DNA of 64,000 bases from Pictodentalium vernedei. Lineage: Eukaryota > Mollusca > Scaphopoda > Dentaliida > Dentaliidae. The notes under the pieces were generated by a model. The model was not told the origin of the DNA. It worked only from the letters and a program-made list of their open reading frames with translations, and ran no database searches. Shown here in pieces: positions 10,985 through 23,889 of the stretch. The translations under genes and the position numbers were made by a program. Numbering within the stretch: position 1 is the first letter of the stretch; every line of letters begins with the position of its first letter. Location of the stretch: contig CM062294.1 of NCBI GenBank assembly GCA_031216915.1, forward strand, positions 31,077,128 through 31,141,127. The letters run 5' to 3'.

Positions 10985-13705
10985 ACTAGACTTTATGATT
11001 CTGGAGAATCATGGCTTTTCCCGATGAGATTCCATGATTTTTCATGACCCCACAGTGTCTGATGAATTGTTTTTAACTGTCTCACTGAAGTTCCTTCACT
11101 GATGTTATGAGAAAGGTGAAGATAGTTGTCTCAAATGACACAGTTTGATAAACAAATTGTTTAGGTAAACACCATCATTAACGGTGGAGTGGGTTAATGT
11201 CAATATCGTCGTCCATCAAGTCAATGACCGACAAAAGGAGTTATGTTTGTTTGACATATACCCACTGAGTGCTGTGTCAATTTAAAAATGGTCCATTTTA
11301 TCTCAAATGTATCCAAAATATTGATGTCTGGCAGCTTGTAGAGGGTTAACAAGTGCCAACAGGAATATTTATTCATGCAACTTGTAATGTCATACCAAGA
11401 ACTGTGAATATCATTTTTTCTTTAAAATCTACAAGATGTTTTCAGAGAAATCCAGGGAGAACAGGAATTTTAAGCTTTTGGTGGGTATCATTGTTTATCC
11501 AGCCCAAAACGGGTTAAGTGTTGTTTTTTGAATACTCTTATTACTTCCAAAAATAATTCTCAGTGAATTCTACTTCCACTTATTTTGATCTCTCCTCCGA
11601 ACTTCGGGTGCTGTGGATACGCAAACACGGCCCATTTTATCAACATTTTGATGTTTGAGAACCTGCATAGGGTTAACAAATGTTTACAGGAATATTTTGT
11701 ACATGCAACTTGTAATGTCACACTAAGTTGTGAGAATGGCCATTTTTTCCTGAAAATCTACGGGATGTTTTTAAAGAAATCCTCAGATAACACGAATTTT
11801 TAACCTTTTGAGTGGTATCTCTCTATAACCAGCTCTAAAGGGTTAATGCTTGGTTTTGAGAATATCTTCATTATTTACAAAAATGATCGACGGTGAATTC
11901 CACTTCCAATGAAGGAGGTTATGTTTATCTCGTAGGTACACATTTGGTGTTATGGTTGCCCAAGAACAGCCCATTTTCTCCAAATGTCTATGCTTGGCAG
12001 CCTCTGGAGGGTTAACAAATGTTTACCGAAACATTTTGTTCATGCTTGTAATGTCACTCGAAGACCTGTGAATGGTCAATTGCTCTTGAAAATTTTTTTG
12101 GAGAAATCCACAGAAAACTGAAATTTTAAGCTTTTAAGGGGTATATCTCCTTAACCAGTCAAACATGGGTTAAGACCTCGATTTTTGAATACATTTACTA
12201 CTTACAAAAATGTTTCCCTGTCAGTTTTGCGTGCGGTAAAAGAAGTTACGTTTCTCTGTTGTATTCCCATTTAATGTTGTTGATGTTGTTCAAAAACAGA
12301 CTATTTTATACAAAATTTTGACATTTAGCGGCCCATGGAGGGTTAACAAATGCTTACAGGAATAATTTATCCAATCAACTGGTAATGTGACACCATAACC
12401 TATCAATGGCCATTTTCTCTTGAAAACCCTACCACATGTTTGTAAAGAAATCCAGGGAAAACATAAATTTTTAAGCCTTTGATGGGTATCACTATTAACA
12501 ACCACAAAATGGGTTAACGCTTGGTTTTTTGAATACCCTTATTACTTACAAAAATGGTCTTCGGTGAATTCCACTTCCAACAAAGGAGATTATGTTTATT
12601 TCTCAGGTACACGTTGGCTGATGCGCGTGCCTGAAAACAGCCCATTTCAACAAAATTGCGATGCTTGGCAGCCTCTGGAGGGTTAATAAACGCTCACCGG
12701 AATATTTTGTCCATGCAACTTGTAATATCACATAAAGACCTGCGAGTAGTCAATTTTTCTTGAAAACCTACAGGATGTTTTTAGAGAAATCCACAGAAAA
12801 TGTGAATTTTAAGATTTTAAGGGGTCTCTCTCTTTAGCCAGCCCAAAATGGGTCAAGACTTCGACTTTTGAATACCCTTACTACTTACAAAAATGTTTCT
12901 GTATAGATTGTGCGCTCGATAAAAGAAGACACTTTTCTTTGTGGCGTACTCTTTGGGTGCTGTTGGCGTCCAAAAACAGTCCATTTTTTCACAATTTTGA
13001 CTTTTAGTAGCCCGTGGAGGGTTAACAAATGCTCACCGCAGTATTTTGTCCATGCAGCTTCTATTGTAACATCAAGGCCTGGGAGTGACATTTTTTTCTT
13101 GAAAATCTACAAGACTCGTTTAGAGAAATCCACGGAAATCATGAATTTTTTAGCTTTATGGGGGTACTGCTGTTTAACCAGCCCAAAACGGGTTAACGCT
13201 TGGTTTTTTGAACACCCTTATTATTTACAAAAATGATCTGCGGTGAATTCCACTCCCAATAAAGGAAGTTATGTTTATCTCTCATGTATTGTTTGGGTGC
13301 TGTGGGGGCCTGAAACAGGCCCATTTCATCAAAATTTCGATGTTTGGCAGCCTGTGGAGGGTTACCATATGCATCGCCTGATATGTCGTGTGTATCAAAG
13401 GGCGTGTCACAGACAGGTCTAGCAATGGCGAACGTATAAAAAAATCTACAAGACGTGTTTCGAGAAAGTGCCGATAAACCCCAATTTTGGCAGTTTTTTG
13501 CCAATTCTGACGAAATAAGGGTTAAATCGAAAATTCCGCTTGGGTACATTTTTAGATTTTGTGCCCCTCGATGCGTGTGCAAAATTTCGTGAAAATCGGT
13601 TCGAAAATGGCTTCTGAATCGTACGGACAAAATGTGTGGAGAAAAAAAAAAATAATAATAATCCGTAGAAAAACAATAGTCTTTTCCAGAGGGAAAAGCC
13701 TAAAA
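10985..13705 (+). repeat. Higher-order repeat unit 4 (complete, about 2.72 kb)
   Basis: The head at 10,985-11,330 contains two overlapping inverted repeats: ATGATTCT/AGAATCAT with a 2-nt loop, and AATCATGG/CCATGATT. Seven monomers follow, with the GTTAAC-type core at 11345, 11672, 12011, 12342, 12682, 13021 and 13361 (spacing 327-340 bp). The unit ends with an A-rich stretch and a hairpin, cttttccagagggaaaag, just before the next unit. The sequence GGCTTTTCCC occurs near the left end and, inverted, at the right end. Confidence 0.88.
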
Positions 13706-14642
13706 ACTAGACTTTATGATTCTGGAGAATCATGGCTTTTCCCGATGAGATTCCATGATTTTTCATGACCCCACAGTGTCTGATGAATTGTTTTTAACTG
13801 TCTCACTGAAGTTCCTTCATTAATGTTATGAGAAAGGTGAGTATAGTAGTCTCAAATGACTCAGTTTGATAAAAAAAAATTGTTTAGGTAAAACCCATCA
13901 TTAATGGTGGAGTGGGTTAATATCAATATCGTCGTCCAACAAGTTAATGACCGACAAAAGGAGTTATGTTTGTTTGACACATACCCACTGAGTGCTGTAT
14001 CTATTTGAAAATGGTCCGTTTTATCTCAAATGTATCCAAAATATTGATGTCTGGTAGTTTGTTAAGGGTTAACAAGTGCTAACAGGAATATTTATTCATG
14101 CAACTTGTAATTTCGCACCAAAAACTGCGAATGGCCATTTTTACTTAAAATCTACGAGATGTTTTCAGAGAAATCCAGGGAGAACATGAATTTTAAGATT
14201 TTAGTGAATTCTACTTCTACTTATGTTGATTTCTCCTCTTGCAAACACAGTCCATTTTATCAACAACCGAAAATTTGATGTTTGAGAACCTGAACAGGGT
14301 TAACAAATGCTTACTTTAATATTTTGTACATGCAGTTTGTAATATCACACTAAGATCTGAGAATGGCCAATTTTTCTTGAAAATCTACATGAAATTTTTA
14401 GAGAAATCCTCGGATAACATGAATTTTTAACCTTTTGAGGGGCATCGCTCTGTAACCATCTATAAACGGGTTAATGCTTGGTTTTATGAATACCTTCATT
14501 ACTTACAAAAATGATCCTCAGTGAATTTCTCTTCCAATGAAAAAGGTTATATTTATCTTGTAGGTACACATTGGGTGCCCAAGAACAGCCGATTTTCTCA
14601 AAATTTCTATGCGTTGTAGCCTCTGCAGAGTTAACAAACGCT
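13706..14642 (+). repeat. Higher-order repeat unit 5 (truncated)
   Basis: This unit has a full head and parts of three monomers, with an internal deletion near 14,200. It is cut off inside 'gttaacaaacgct' at about 14,642, where a SINE-like sequence begins. Confidence 0.8.
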
Positions 14643-14765
14643 GGGTAATCGGGGTTAGGTGCCCTGCTCAAGGACACGACACAGTTACCCCTGATGAGGA
14701 TCGAACCGTGGACCTCTCAGTTTGATACTCAATGTCTTTAACACAGAGCATACGCGTTCCCGTCG
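14643..14765 (-). mobile_element. tRNA-derived SINE fragment
   Basis: On the minus strand a B-box-like GGTTCGATCC is followed by 'gtgtcgtgtccttgagcag' and 'ggcacctaacccc', the layout of animal tRNA-derived SINEs with a conserved central domain. The 3' tail is missing; the junction with repeat unit 5 is abrupt. Confidence 0.55.
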
Positions 14766-14831
14766 AAACTCTACCCGACTCCCAAACTTACCAAGACCAC
14801 AAAAGCATGCTTTGCATTGGTTGAAAACATG

Positions 14832-14931
14832 CACTCTAAATCGGTTGGGTTAAAAATCATCCCAATTTGGGTTCATATTCACTCAACCCAGTCGATTTGG
14901 GTTGATTTTTAACCCAACCGATTTTAGAGTG
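14832..14931. mobile_element. 100-bp foldback (MITE-like) element
   Basis: Two arms of about 34 bp are near-perfect inverted repeats, both starting CACTCTAAA(A)TCGGTTGGG when read inward, around a spacer of about 32 bp. No clear target duplication is visible. It has no coding capacity. Confidence 0.65.
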
Positions 14932-16140
14932 TGTGTACCATCCAGAATTTTCAATTTAAAGCATTCTTCTCGAAAAATGGGCAAAAAACTGCCAAAATTA
15001 AAATTAAGGGTTTTCAATTTTCCTTATTTTATTGAAACACCTCTTGCACATTTAAAAAAAAATACATTAATAACTGTTGGACCGTCTAAAACACTAAGGC
15101 CATACACAAATAATTAATTGATTCTCGGGAATTTTTTTTTATCTCCAATGAATGTGGGAGAGAGGGTTTTATTTTTTTTTTTTTATCTAATTGCCATCCA
15201 CTGCTTCCTGTGAAGATTACTATACGCGAGTATCGAGTATACTGGAAAAATATCTTAAAATGTCTTTAGACGGCTATATACTGCCTCTCCACCAACACAG
15301 AGTTAAAGCCTCGAGTGGGGGATAGTTCATAGCCATCTTATATGCTGTGCCCCAGAAAATAGAAAAGGAGTTTTCCAACTTGGTGGAGGGTAGGTACATG
15401 CTACTTTGTTAGACGGTTTTCTATTGCAGCTCCACTAGATTGGAGCTCATACCTTGGGGTTCAGGATGGGCAGATGTGACTCTCGGGGGGAGGGGGATGG
15501 GGTAGTGAGCAAAAAGGTTTCAATCAAATACTCATGACCCAATAACAATAAATGCCAAATTTGGTTCAAATTAGACCATCGGTTTTTGAAATACCAATTA
15601 TTTTGGGTGGGGCCCAAAATGGATATGCCCCTATAGTCCTACAGAGAGCCCAAATATTGACTTACAAATTTCCTTCCAGATGCCATATAAATACATGGAT
15701 GCCATTGGTACCACCCAGTGTAATTTTTTCAAATTAATTCAATATTTTCAAGGTTGAAATATGGGTATAAAGCTTGTTTAAATACATAATATATTGTGTA
15801 TTTGACATGTATAGTGTTAAAAGTGGCGCAGTTGTTGAATAAATGAGGGATATCTACGCTGTTTTATCTCAGGAGTGTGGACCTGGAAGGGTTTTTTTTA
15901 CGAGCGTTTGTGCGAGTTAAAAATACAGGCCCACACAAATAAGAATATTCCAGATATTCACTACAATAGTGCAGATTTTCTTTTTATTATGTGCAACGTG
16001 ACAATTTACTGCGCAATATTCAGCCCAATTCCACTGCAAAAACGTAAGTTTCAAAACCGATAGCAAAGATCAGCTGATCATTCGTTCAAGGCGACGTCAT
16101 ATGTCGAAGTGTTGCATCATTTAGAAAGCTACTGAAACAA
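14932..16140. other. Gene-poor stretch with part of a dispersed repeat
   Basis: Only frames of 60-70 aa are seen, none recognisable. The part at about 15,935-16,135 is a diverged direct copy of 17,140-17,330; shared blocks include 'gatattcactacaatag' / 'gatattcactaaaatag', 'gcaatattcagcccaa' / 'acaatattcatcccaa' and 'tttagaaagctac' / 'tttaggaagctac'. Confidence 0.5.
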
Positions 16141-16299
16141 GTGCACCACCAGGCGGTGGATCAATATACGGCCGCCTTTGAAGAAATTGCACTTATGAAG
16201 AAATTTTTAGTTGAACAAAAGGTCAATAATTCCTTCAAAAATAAATGTACATTTCTGGCTTACGACCCATTAAAGATTAATATATTGTTTCTAAGTTAT

Positions 16300-17020
16300 T
16301 GCATGGAGAATCAAAAGTCACCACAACTCCCAGATGGTTGCCATGGCGGCCATATTGGACATGCCAGAATGCTGTCATGACTAATCAACCATAAAAAAAA
16401 CAGTATCTGTTGGATGTATTGTTTTCAAGTTATAGCAGGGACAAATAAAAGTCGATGGACGGACATTGATACTGGTTATTGAAAGGAACCATCCTCTAGT
16501 CATGACTAATCAACCAAAAAAAAACACTTTTTTGTTGGATGTGTTGTGTTCAAGTTATCACGTGGGCAATGGACGGACAGACAGACAATGATGCTGGCTG
16601 TCGAAAGGAACCATCCTCTAGTCATGACTAATCAACCATAAAAACAGTATCTGTTGGATTATCAAATGGACAATCAAAAGTCCCTAAAAATCCAAGATGG
16701 CTGCCATGGCGGCCATCTTGGATACGTCAGAATGCTGATTATCGAAAGGAACCATCCTCTAGTAATGATTAATCAACTGTGAAAAAGCAGCATCTGTTGG
16801 ATCTATAGTTTTCGAGTTATCGCGTGGACAATCAAAAGTACCTGGAAATCCAAAATAGCTGCCATGGTGGCCATACTGGATATGCCAGAATGCTGGTTAT
16901 CGAAAGGAACTATCCTCTAGTCATGACTAATCAACCATAAAAAATAGTATCTGTTGGATGTATTGTTTTCAAGTTACCGCATGGACAAACAAAAGCTAAT
17001 GGACAGACGGACATTGCCAT
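16300..17020 (+). repeat. Irregular tandem array around 'catgactaatcaacca'
   Basis: The block 'gaaaggaaccatcctctagt' plus 'catgactaatcaacca' recurs at about 16374, 16499, 16621, 16760 (variant) and 16919. 'gctgccatggcggccat' stretches and GGACGGACA-type tails lie between copies. Spacing varies from about 115 to 160 bp. Confidence 0.75.
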
Positions 17021-17136
17021 ACCATAATACGGCCCACTCATATGACCGGTCGTATAAAAATCCATCGTGTGGGCCTGAAATATTATTTTGCACTCGCCAA
17101 AGCGCTCTCGAATAATAAAACTTTCCGTACCATACC

Positions 17137-17462
17137 CATGAGATAATTCTCGATATTCACTAAAATAGAGTAGATTTTATTATCACAATCTACGAGACAT
17201 CTTATTGCACAATATTCATCCCAACTCGACCACAAATGCGTTCGTTTCAAAACAATAACAAAGATTGGCTTATCATTCTTTCAAAGCGACATAATGCACC
17301 GTAGCGGGACACCATTTAGGAAGCTACCGAGGGATATTTCTTGATATACATAGTCAATTTAAATCGAGAAATATCTTAGATAATTTGGGATAATTCACAG
17401 ACGAGTATATAATCGAGGATATCTGCTGTTTTTGAGTGGATACCGAAAATTATCTCATGAGT
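17137..17462. mobile_element. Possible TIR element of about 326 bp
   Basis: Imperfect inverted ends carry ATGAGATAATT, then GATATTCACT on the left and GGTATCCACT when the right end is read inward. The interior includes the repeat shared with 15,935-16,135. Ends are approximate and no target duplication was recognised. Confidence 0.35.
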
Positions 17463-19820
17463 GATTGAGACAAATGTTTATTTTTTGTGAGCGCATGCGC
17501 GAGCGAAAATAACAGTTGGTCTTGGCCACAAATGAAATAATTTTATCCACTCAAAAACACTTGATTTCCTTTTCATTATTTGTTTTTAGTACAAATTGAT
17601 CATTTCCAGTGATAATTTGACTCATATTCACCTTGAAATGATGCTTTGAAAGCCGCTATTTTGATCGATAGCGTGAAAGTGAAAATTTCTATATCTTCAC
17701 AGTGGGGACATGATTACTATCTTTCCACAATTTTTTCGATAATTAATTGTTTAGCGTATAAAAAAATTCTATTAACAACCCTTTAACCCCCTACATTTTA
17801 ATGCTAATAAAGATTCGAATGACAAAGTTTTTAAACATATATTCCCATCCCCCAGAGATGTGATTCAAAGGTACGATTCGTTAGAAAATGTAAATTGGGA
17901 CTTTTATCCAGTTTTCACATCAGTATGATGGGAGCAAAGTGTTTAGAATTATACTTGGCTATAACCAAAATAATTCTATAGCAATGACTATTTTATTCAG
18001 GAAAACATTACACAAATATAATACAATAATACTTTACACAAGTCAATTAATAATAAATTTTAACAAATTTTCAGCTAACAAAATATATTTTAAAGAAACA
18101 CCCACTTATATCAAATATGATTTATAACAGATAATAAATTCCTGCAATTAATCTGAAATCTTTGAAACAATTATCCATCAAAGGACAATGGCAATAGGAC
18201 AATATAAAAAATGAACATAGCTGGTTTGCAAACCTTTCGAGCAAATGATTCAGAAACAGCTACATATGGAATTTAGAAACAACCATCTCAACGCATTTCC
18301 TATCTGTGATGACTATGGTCGCCACCCCCTTGACTCCACATATGCATACTGCTTCTGACTCGGACAATATGTAATCCTGAGTTTTCATCTTGAAAGTCCT
18401 TATGCTTGAACGACTTTTTCAAAATGTCTTTCTAAATGGATGTTTTGATTAGCAATGTGACATGGAAAAGGCCATTTTTCATAGTCATTCCACAGAAGCA
18501 ATGCAGTGTACAGTTGTGAATGCACATGCCCATGTGGGTCTTTAAGCAGATTAGAAATTTAATACCGTTCATACGATCAATTGTACGTTTTTTAGCAGCT
18601 CATTTTCAACCGTGTGTAAAATATGAAACATCATACCTGTAACACTAACTGCCTGTGACAAGGAAGACAGATGAGACCACCCAAAACAGAATTCTGAATA
18701 TGATTATTAGTCTGTTCGACAAATCTCCTTACCCGCAATACTGAAAAGATTAACAAATGGACGGAGGTCTCCAAGAGATACATAGTAACAATTTACATTT
18801 TGTTTAACAGATCTCAGCGAACTTGGTCAAAGAAAATAAAAATTGTCAACGTTTGACAAGTGGAGTGAAAAAATGGGAGATTTCCACACCAGCGTTAACC
18901 ATTTCCCTAACAGTTCACTTAAAAAATAAATTTACATTTTTCAAAAAACTATTTTCACAATTACTCAATAGTACTCTACAAATATGGATATCATTAAAAG
19001 CAGCTCGATGACCTCAGATGAGTTAAAATGAAACAATTTTTATATTCTTAAAAAATATCAATATTTTCCAATATGACTGTACAAAGATGGATGCCATGAA
19101 CAGCCTCATTGCTCGAGTCCCACTGACATGCATATTTGTATAGTTTTATTGAAAAAGTTAAGATATTTAAGGCTGTTAAAAGTGGGCTTCATTTTTGGCC
19201 AATTTGTTTGATAGAGGGTTGAGAAAAAAATCGCCTGCATGTGAAATAATATAAAAAGTTGACAAAACCAAAAATTAGGTATGTCACTATCTCAAAGTAT
19301 TTTACTCATAACATTAATATGGCAGATACATGTAATTCAGCCATTTTCAAGTTTAATTGCTATACTTTTGATATCTCCATTTAAAAGAAGCCTTCGCTAA
19401 TATTTCTATAGTTTCAATAATTAGCACTGTCAATGAGTGTTGACATGTTGCACACCTATAATTTTTGAAGGAATTGAATTCTCACCACATCTGAATTTTG
19501 CACAACATAAGACACGACTTAACACTGCAAATGAATTTTCAATATATTGAAACATGATATATTTGGTTACCCTTTTCTATAAAACCATACAAACATGGAA
19601 GCAACTGGAATGAGCCTTTTGGATCTAACTCAACAATACTCATAAATGCATGCTTTTATCAAAATGGTAAATAATTTACAAATTTTCAAACCTCTGAACA
19701 TCTTGTGATAAAAAAGTTTAAATTATCTGGCTGAGCAATGTAAGCCACTACAAAGACTAAGTACATGGGCTTTGTGTGCTTATTGTCCCTACATATTCAA
19801 AGAGATGATATTGTTTCATT
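17463..19820. other. AT-rich stretch, no gene recognised
   Basis: Both strands carry only short frames (about 62 aa) without domain similarity. The sequence looks like intronic or intergenic DNA. Confidence 0.4.
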
Positions 19821-19971
19821 TTATTTTGACAATCTCCCAAACATTCTGCCATAAACTTGAACAACATGACATTTATAACCTTTAAAATTAGCAAATGCAA
19901 TGCCATGGCAATGCTGTGGACAACTGGTTTTACCACAACACACAAATGCTGTTGTGCAATTTGTCAGAAAT
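19821..19971 (-). CDS. Possible terminal exon with PAN/apple-like cysteine pattern
   Basis: On the minus strand an acceptor-like 'aaaatttacag' at about 19,972-19,982 precedes a short frame ending in TAA at 19,821-19,823. It reads ...NCTTAFVCCGKTSCPQHC, then HGIAFANFKGYKCHVVQVYG. The spacing of cysteines around a 'ChGiAFanFkGyKC' core resembles PAN/apple domains, in which disulphide-bonded extracellular modules end in a similar 'C-x-F-x-F-x-C' pattern. No upstream exon was identified, and a chance open frame or old repeat cannot be excluded. This is the only hint of a host gene in the window. Confidence 0.22.
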
Positions 19972-20659
19972 CTGTAAATTTTAATTAATTTAGAGTACAA
20001 TGTACTACCTGCTACAACTAATATTTCTCTTACTGAACCAGAAATGAGCAACTTCTCAACAATGCTACTCCTGTGGTACACTCATTTATAACTTAAGCAC
20101 TGAATATCTGGACAGGCCAGCCCTGATATTCAACGCTTTATTTATGAATGTGTGTATCCCTAGTACCTGATTGGTGATGGGGTACTTACAATTACCAAAC
20201 ATCTGCTAGTAGGAGCATATTCAATGAGTAAAAATGTAATACGTTTTAAGAAGTCAAGGGCATATACAGCATATCTAGAACCTGGCACCTTTGGCATTTG
20301 CCTCTCCTATTTTTGCCAGAGTAATGATGTTAAATGGCTATCCCTAGCTGCTGACTGTATCTGCCAATCAATTTGAGGCTAGAATCCTGGAAAATGCAAC
20401 GCAATACAAGTCAAGATGGAGGTGATCATGAGAAAGGCTCCTCTCTTCGTGTTGTGGGGCTTGGGGCTCCTCCAGACCTCTGACAGAGTGAAGGTCACCA
20501 CTCGGAACCTCCCCTGTCCATTATTCTATGCGTTTCAGATGGTGATGATACGCAACATATTCATGGATAGCACCTCCCTTTATCAATTTTCTACATATGC
20601 CACTGGCAGTAGTAGATCATAATGACATGCATTTATGTACGTGAATATTTATTAAAATA
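19972..20659. other. Unassigned stretch with a GC-richer patch
   Basis: The patch at about 20,395-20,540 is clearly more GC-rich than its surroundings and is open on both strands. The plus frame is MEVIMRKAPLFVLWGLGL...; a minus frame contains GRFRVVTFTLSEVWRSPKPH. Neither has convincing splice sites. It may be an exon fragment or an old repeat. Confidence 0.25.
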
Positions 20660-21010
20660 ATTATTTATTGGGATTTAATGACACTTTCAACAGCCAGAAT
20701 CACCTCATATCGGATAGTTTTACAGGTGGAGGAAGTCAGGAGTACCTGGAGAGAACCACCAAGCAATGGCGAGCAACAGTCAGGTTCCCCAACATACTAA
20801 CTCGACACAAGCAGGGTTAGCATTGGCTGAAGACAAGTGCACCATCGACATGCAGTACACCTTAGTACACAGTGTCACCATGCCCCCACATTGGCAATGG
20901 GGTGAAGTGTCTTGCCCAAGGACACAATGCAGTTGAAGCAGGTGGGATTCAAACAGAGGACCTCTCGGCTTGAAGCCTGCACCTCCACCAACTGAGTCAC
21001 TGCACCCCCA
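20660..21010 (-). mobile_element. tRNA-derived SINE, near full length
   Basis: Read on the minus strand it starts with a tRNA-like head: A-box-like TGACTCAGTTGGTGGAG, then a B-box-like GTTTGAATCC. Next come 'gtgtccttgggcaagacac', a central region with 'gtactaaggtgtactgcatg' and 'ggtggttctctccaggtac', 'cctccacctgtaaaac', and a tail ending in a TTTAAATC/AATAAATAA-like run. The same order is shared with the copies at 25,956, 29,975 and 42,921. Confidence 0.75.
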
Positions 21011-23040
21011 TGCACTTGAATATGATTATCAGACGTTTTTAAATGACACACATTACAACTCACCACATATTCTGAAGAAGGCAAAATTGAATCAGTCACG
21101 AGCATCATAATATGTGCTCAATTTAAATCTCATTCTAGAATAGAATGTGATTCCACATTTTGATAGAAAATCATGGCAACAGTGATACTAGTTTTATGTC
21201 TTGTCATTAATGACTAACTTTAGCAATATAACAAACAGAACTGAAATTATCCCCCAAAATTGAATACACATAAAATTCCACACTTGCAGTATAGGTAGAG
21301 TGTATTATCACCAAATCACCCACAGAGTGGAGATTCCACTCAAGCAATAATTGCAAATTTGTTGCAAAGCATAATGAGTACAAGAAAAGTTCCATCCAAT
21401 GGATCTCCGTGTTGAACCCACAGCTTCATTGGCTGAAACATTTCTCGCATTTTTTGTCTGTATGAACAGAATTTGAAAACTATAGTTTGGGTGATAACTC
21501 CACTATGTGGGTGATTTTGTTACAATCCACTCTCCACGTACTGTACAATAAATGATGTATAACAGAATGTCTAAACTGTCAATGAACACTTCCATTTTAA
21601 AACCTCTATCCACTTAGTTGTCCTTGTAACTGCTGGTGTCCCAGTTCACTTGGTATGAACAATCATTACACTGTTATGCAACACAGATCCATGTTTTGTG
21701 TCGATTATTCTCTTTGCTGAAATGTCATAACCTCTTGATCAGAAAAATGAATTTGAGAAACATGATCAATTTTGTTAAAACTAGTGTGTTCTATTGTCAT
21801 CATAGACCTTGTGGATCAAATATTTTCTGGCACGTTTTGACTGTCCCGAGTAGAATCCTAAAAATTAGAATACAGTCAGTGTTCTGAACATGAGTATTCT
21901 GACAAAGGTCCTTATATTTCTGCAATACTCATTGGATGCAATTTCCCAATTTTTTTTAACAAATGTTCTAATTATATCCACTCACGAAGACGAGGAAGAA
22001 AGATGTAGCACACAAAACTTTATGTTGCCCTCAACAGTTTTGGAGAATCTCAGCCTCACAGCACAATGGATTTGTGTACAATTCTAAACATATCAACAAG
22101 AGTTGCTGCCCTATCTGAAGTGTTCATACAGACTTTCAGCTACTATTATGCACATAACACCGATAGTGTTTATATATTTCAGCTTATGTAGTTGAAACTA
22201 TTTACTGTCATTCTTCATTCACGCATTATCTGCTGAAGACGAGCATTTCACTTACTCATCATTTGCTGAAGGCAAGCACAGTTCATCTCAGTTGGTGATA
22301 CACATACTTGTGTGGGTTATGTAATTCTTGTTTGTAAATAAACAAAACTGGTGTCTTCGGCTGTTCTTTCTACATTAAAAAAGTTTTTTTTTTAATTTGC
22401 ATTGTCCTGTAATATCACACAATTCTTTTGAAATGTTCACCAATCAACTACAAATCTATTTTTGGAACAGCCTTGCTGAAACGAACTTCAGTCACGTGAT
22501 TGTAATAGTTCTCCAAATATATATCACTGTGCTCAGATCTGATAATATTGACTTTAAGTCACCGAAGGAATCATTTTGAAATCTTAAATACAGGCAGTTC
22601 CTGTTTCGCATTGGAGAGTAAGAAATGGTTTCAGGCGCTGAAGTCATGCTGGAACGCTGTTGGACAAGACCCTTTCGACCCACTGTGACTGTTTAAGATC
22701 TTGTTGCTATATGTCTAGGCATATTGAAGGAGGAAAAGGATTCAGGTATTCAGCAGATGTCCCAGGCTCAGATGGTCAAGAAGACCATTCATTTGTCTTG
22801 GTGTTGGTCATTGAATGAACCCTCGGGTGAGGACCAGAGCGAGAGGGGGCCTCTCACAAAGGTGCTACCTCTCCCCAAGGGTGCTGTGGTGTTATATTCG
22901 GGCAAGTAAAGTCTGCCACTTTGAAGGTTGACAATCATGCAGTCGAGGGCCATCGTGGGCAAGTAGTTTCCCATTAGGCACAAAAATTATGATATATATC
23001 CACGTGCGGTCATCAAGCAAATTATTATAAATCTTCACTG
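21011..23040. other. Gene-poor stretch
   Basis: No repeat array or recognisable coding domain is seen. A GC-richer patch at about 22,720-22,980 is open on both strands (61 and 64 aa), but neither product is recognised. Confidence 0.35.
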
Positions 23041-23385
23041 AACAATTTCATCTCGACAGGAACAATAAACAATCACATTTTCACAGTATATGTTCACTCT
23101 TCACTTAACATATTGTTTCGTCTTGACAGGCACAATGCCATTTTCACAGTGTTTTTCTACTCTTCAATAACACATTGTTTCGTACCGACAGGAACGATAA
23201 ACAATGACATTTTCACAGTGTATGTTCACTCTTCACTTAACACATTGTTTCATCTCGACAGGCACAATGCCATTTTCACAGTGTTTATCTACTCTTCAAT
23301 AACACAATGTTTCATCCCGACAGAAGCAATAAACAATGACATTTTCACAGTGTTTGTTTACTCTATAAATACTGTTCAATCTCAG
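23041..23385 (+). repeat. Tandem array with dimeric period of about 133 bp
   Basis: Five copies of 'cgacagg-acaat...attttcacagtg' alternate between two subtypes: 'aataaacaatgacattttc' and 'cacaatgccattttc'. Same-subtype copies are about 130-135 bp apart. The 91-aa frame through it is a by-product of the repetition. Confidence 0.75.
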
Positions 23386-23889
23386 TAAACACTGCTGCCA
23401 ATTTACATGAACGTAAGTTGCTTAATAGTATGACAATAAAAGAATATGATGGAATTTTGCCCCCAAAAGTCAGATTCCTTCTTCTGATTTGTCTTTCACA
23501 CGATTCCAGCAGGATGGTGGATAATATAATAAACTGAAAGATCTTTCCAAGAATGATGTGATAACAACTGAGATTACAAAATTATCTTTTAATTGAAAGC
23601 CTTATATGTAACAATTTGGCAGAGTCTGCCTGTGGACTTTTCCAGTAAATTGTCATAAAGTGAGTTTCCTAACAAAATTGGAATAAGGGCAATCAGTTGG
23701 CACAGCCAACCAATGTTTCCCGAATACCGAAGGTTTCTAGTCATTTGTCTTTGTTGATATTGAATTAATTAATATCTTATCGTGTCTGTCTGCATTGAAC
23801 CATAGCACCAATAGAGCAAACCACCAAATGTGTCCATGGGACACAATGCCTCCACTTTTGATAACTGTATTTTAGTGGTAAACAAAGTA

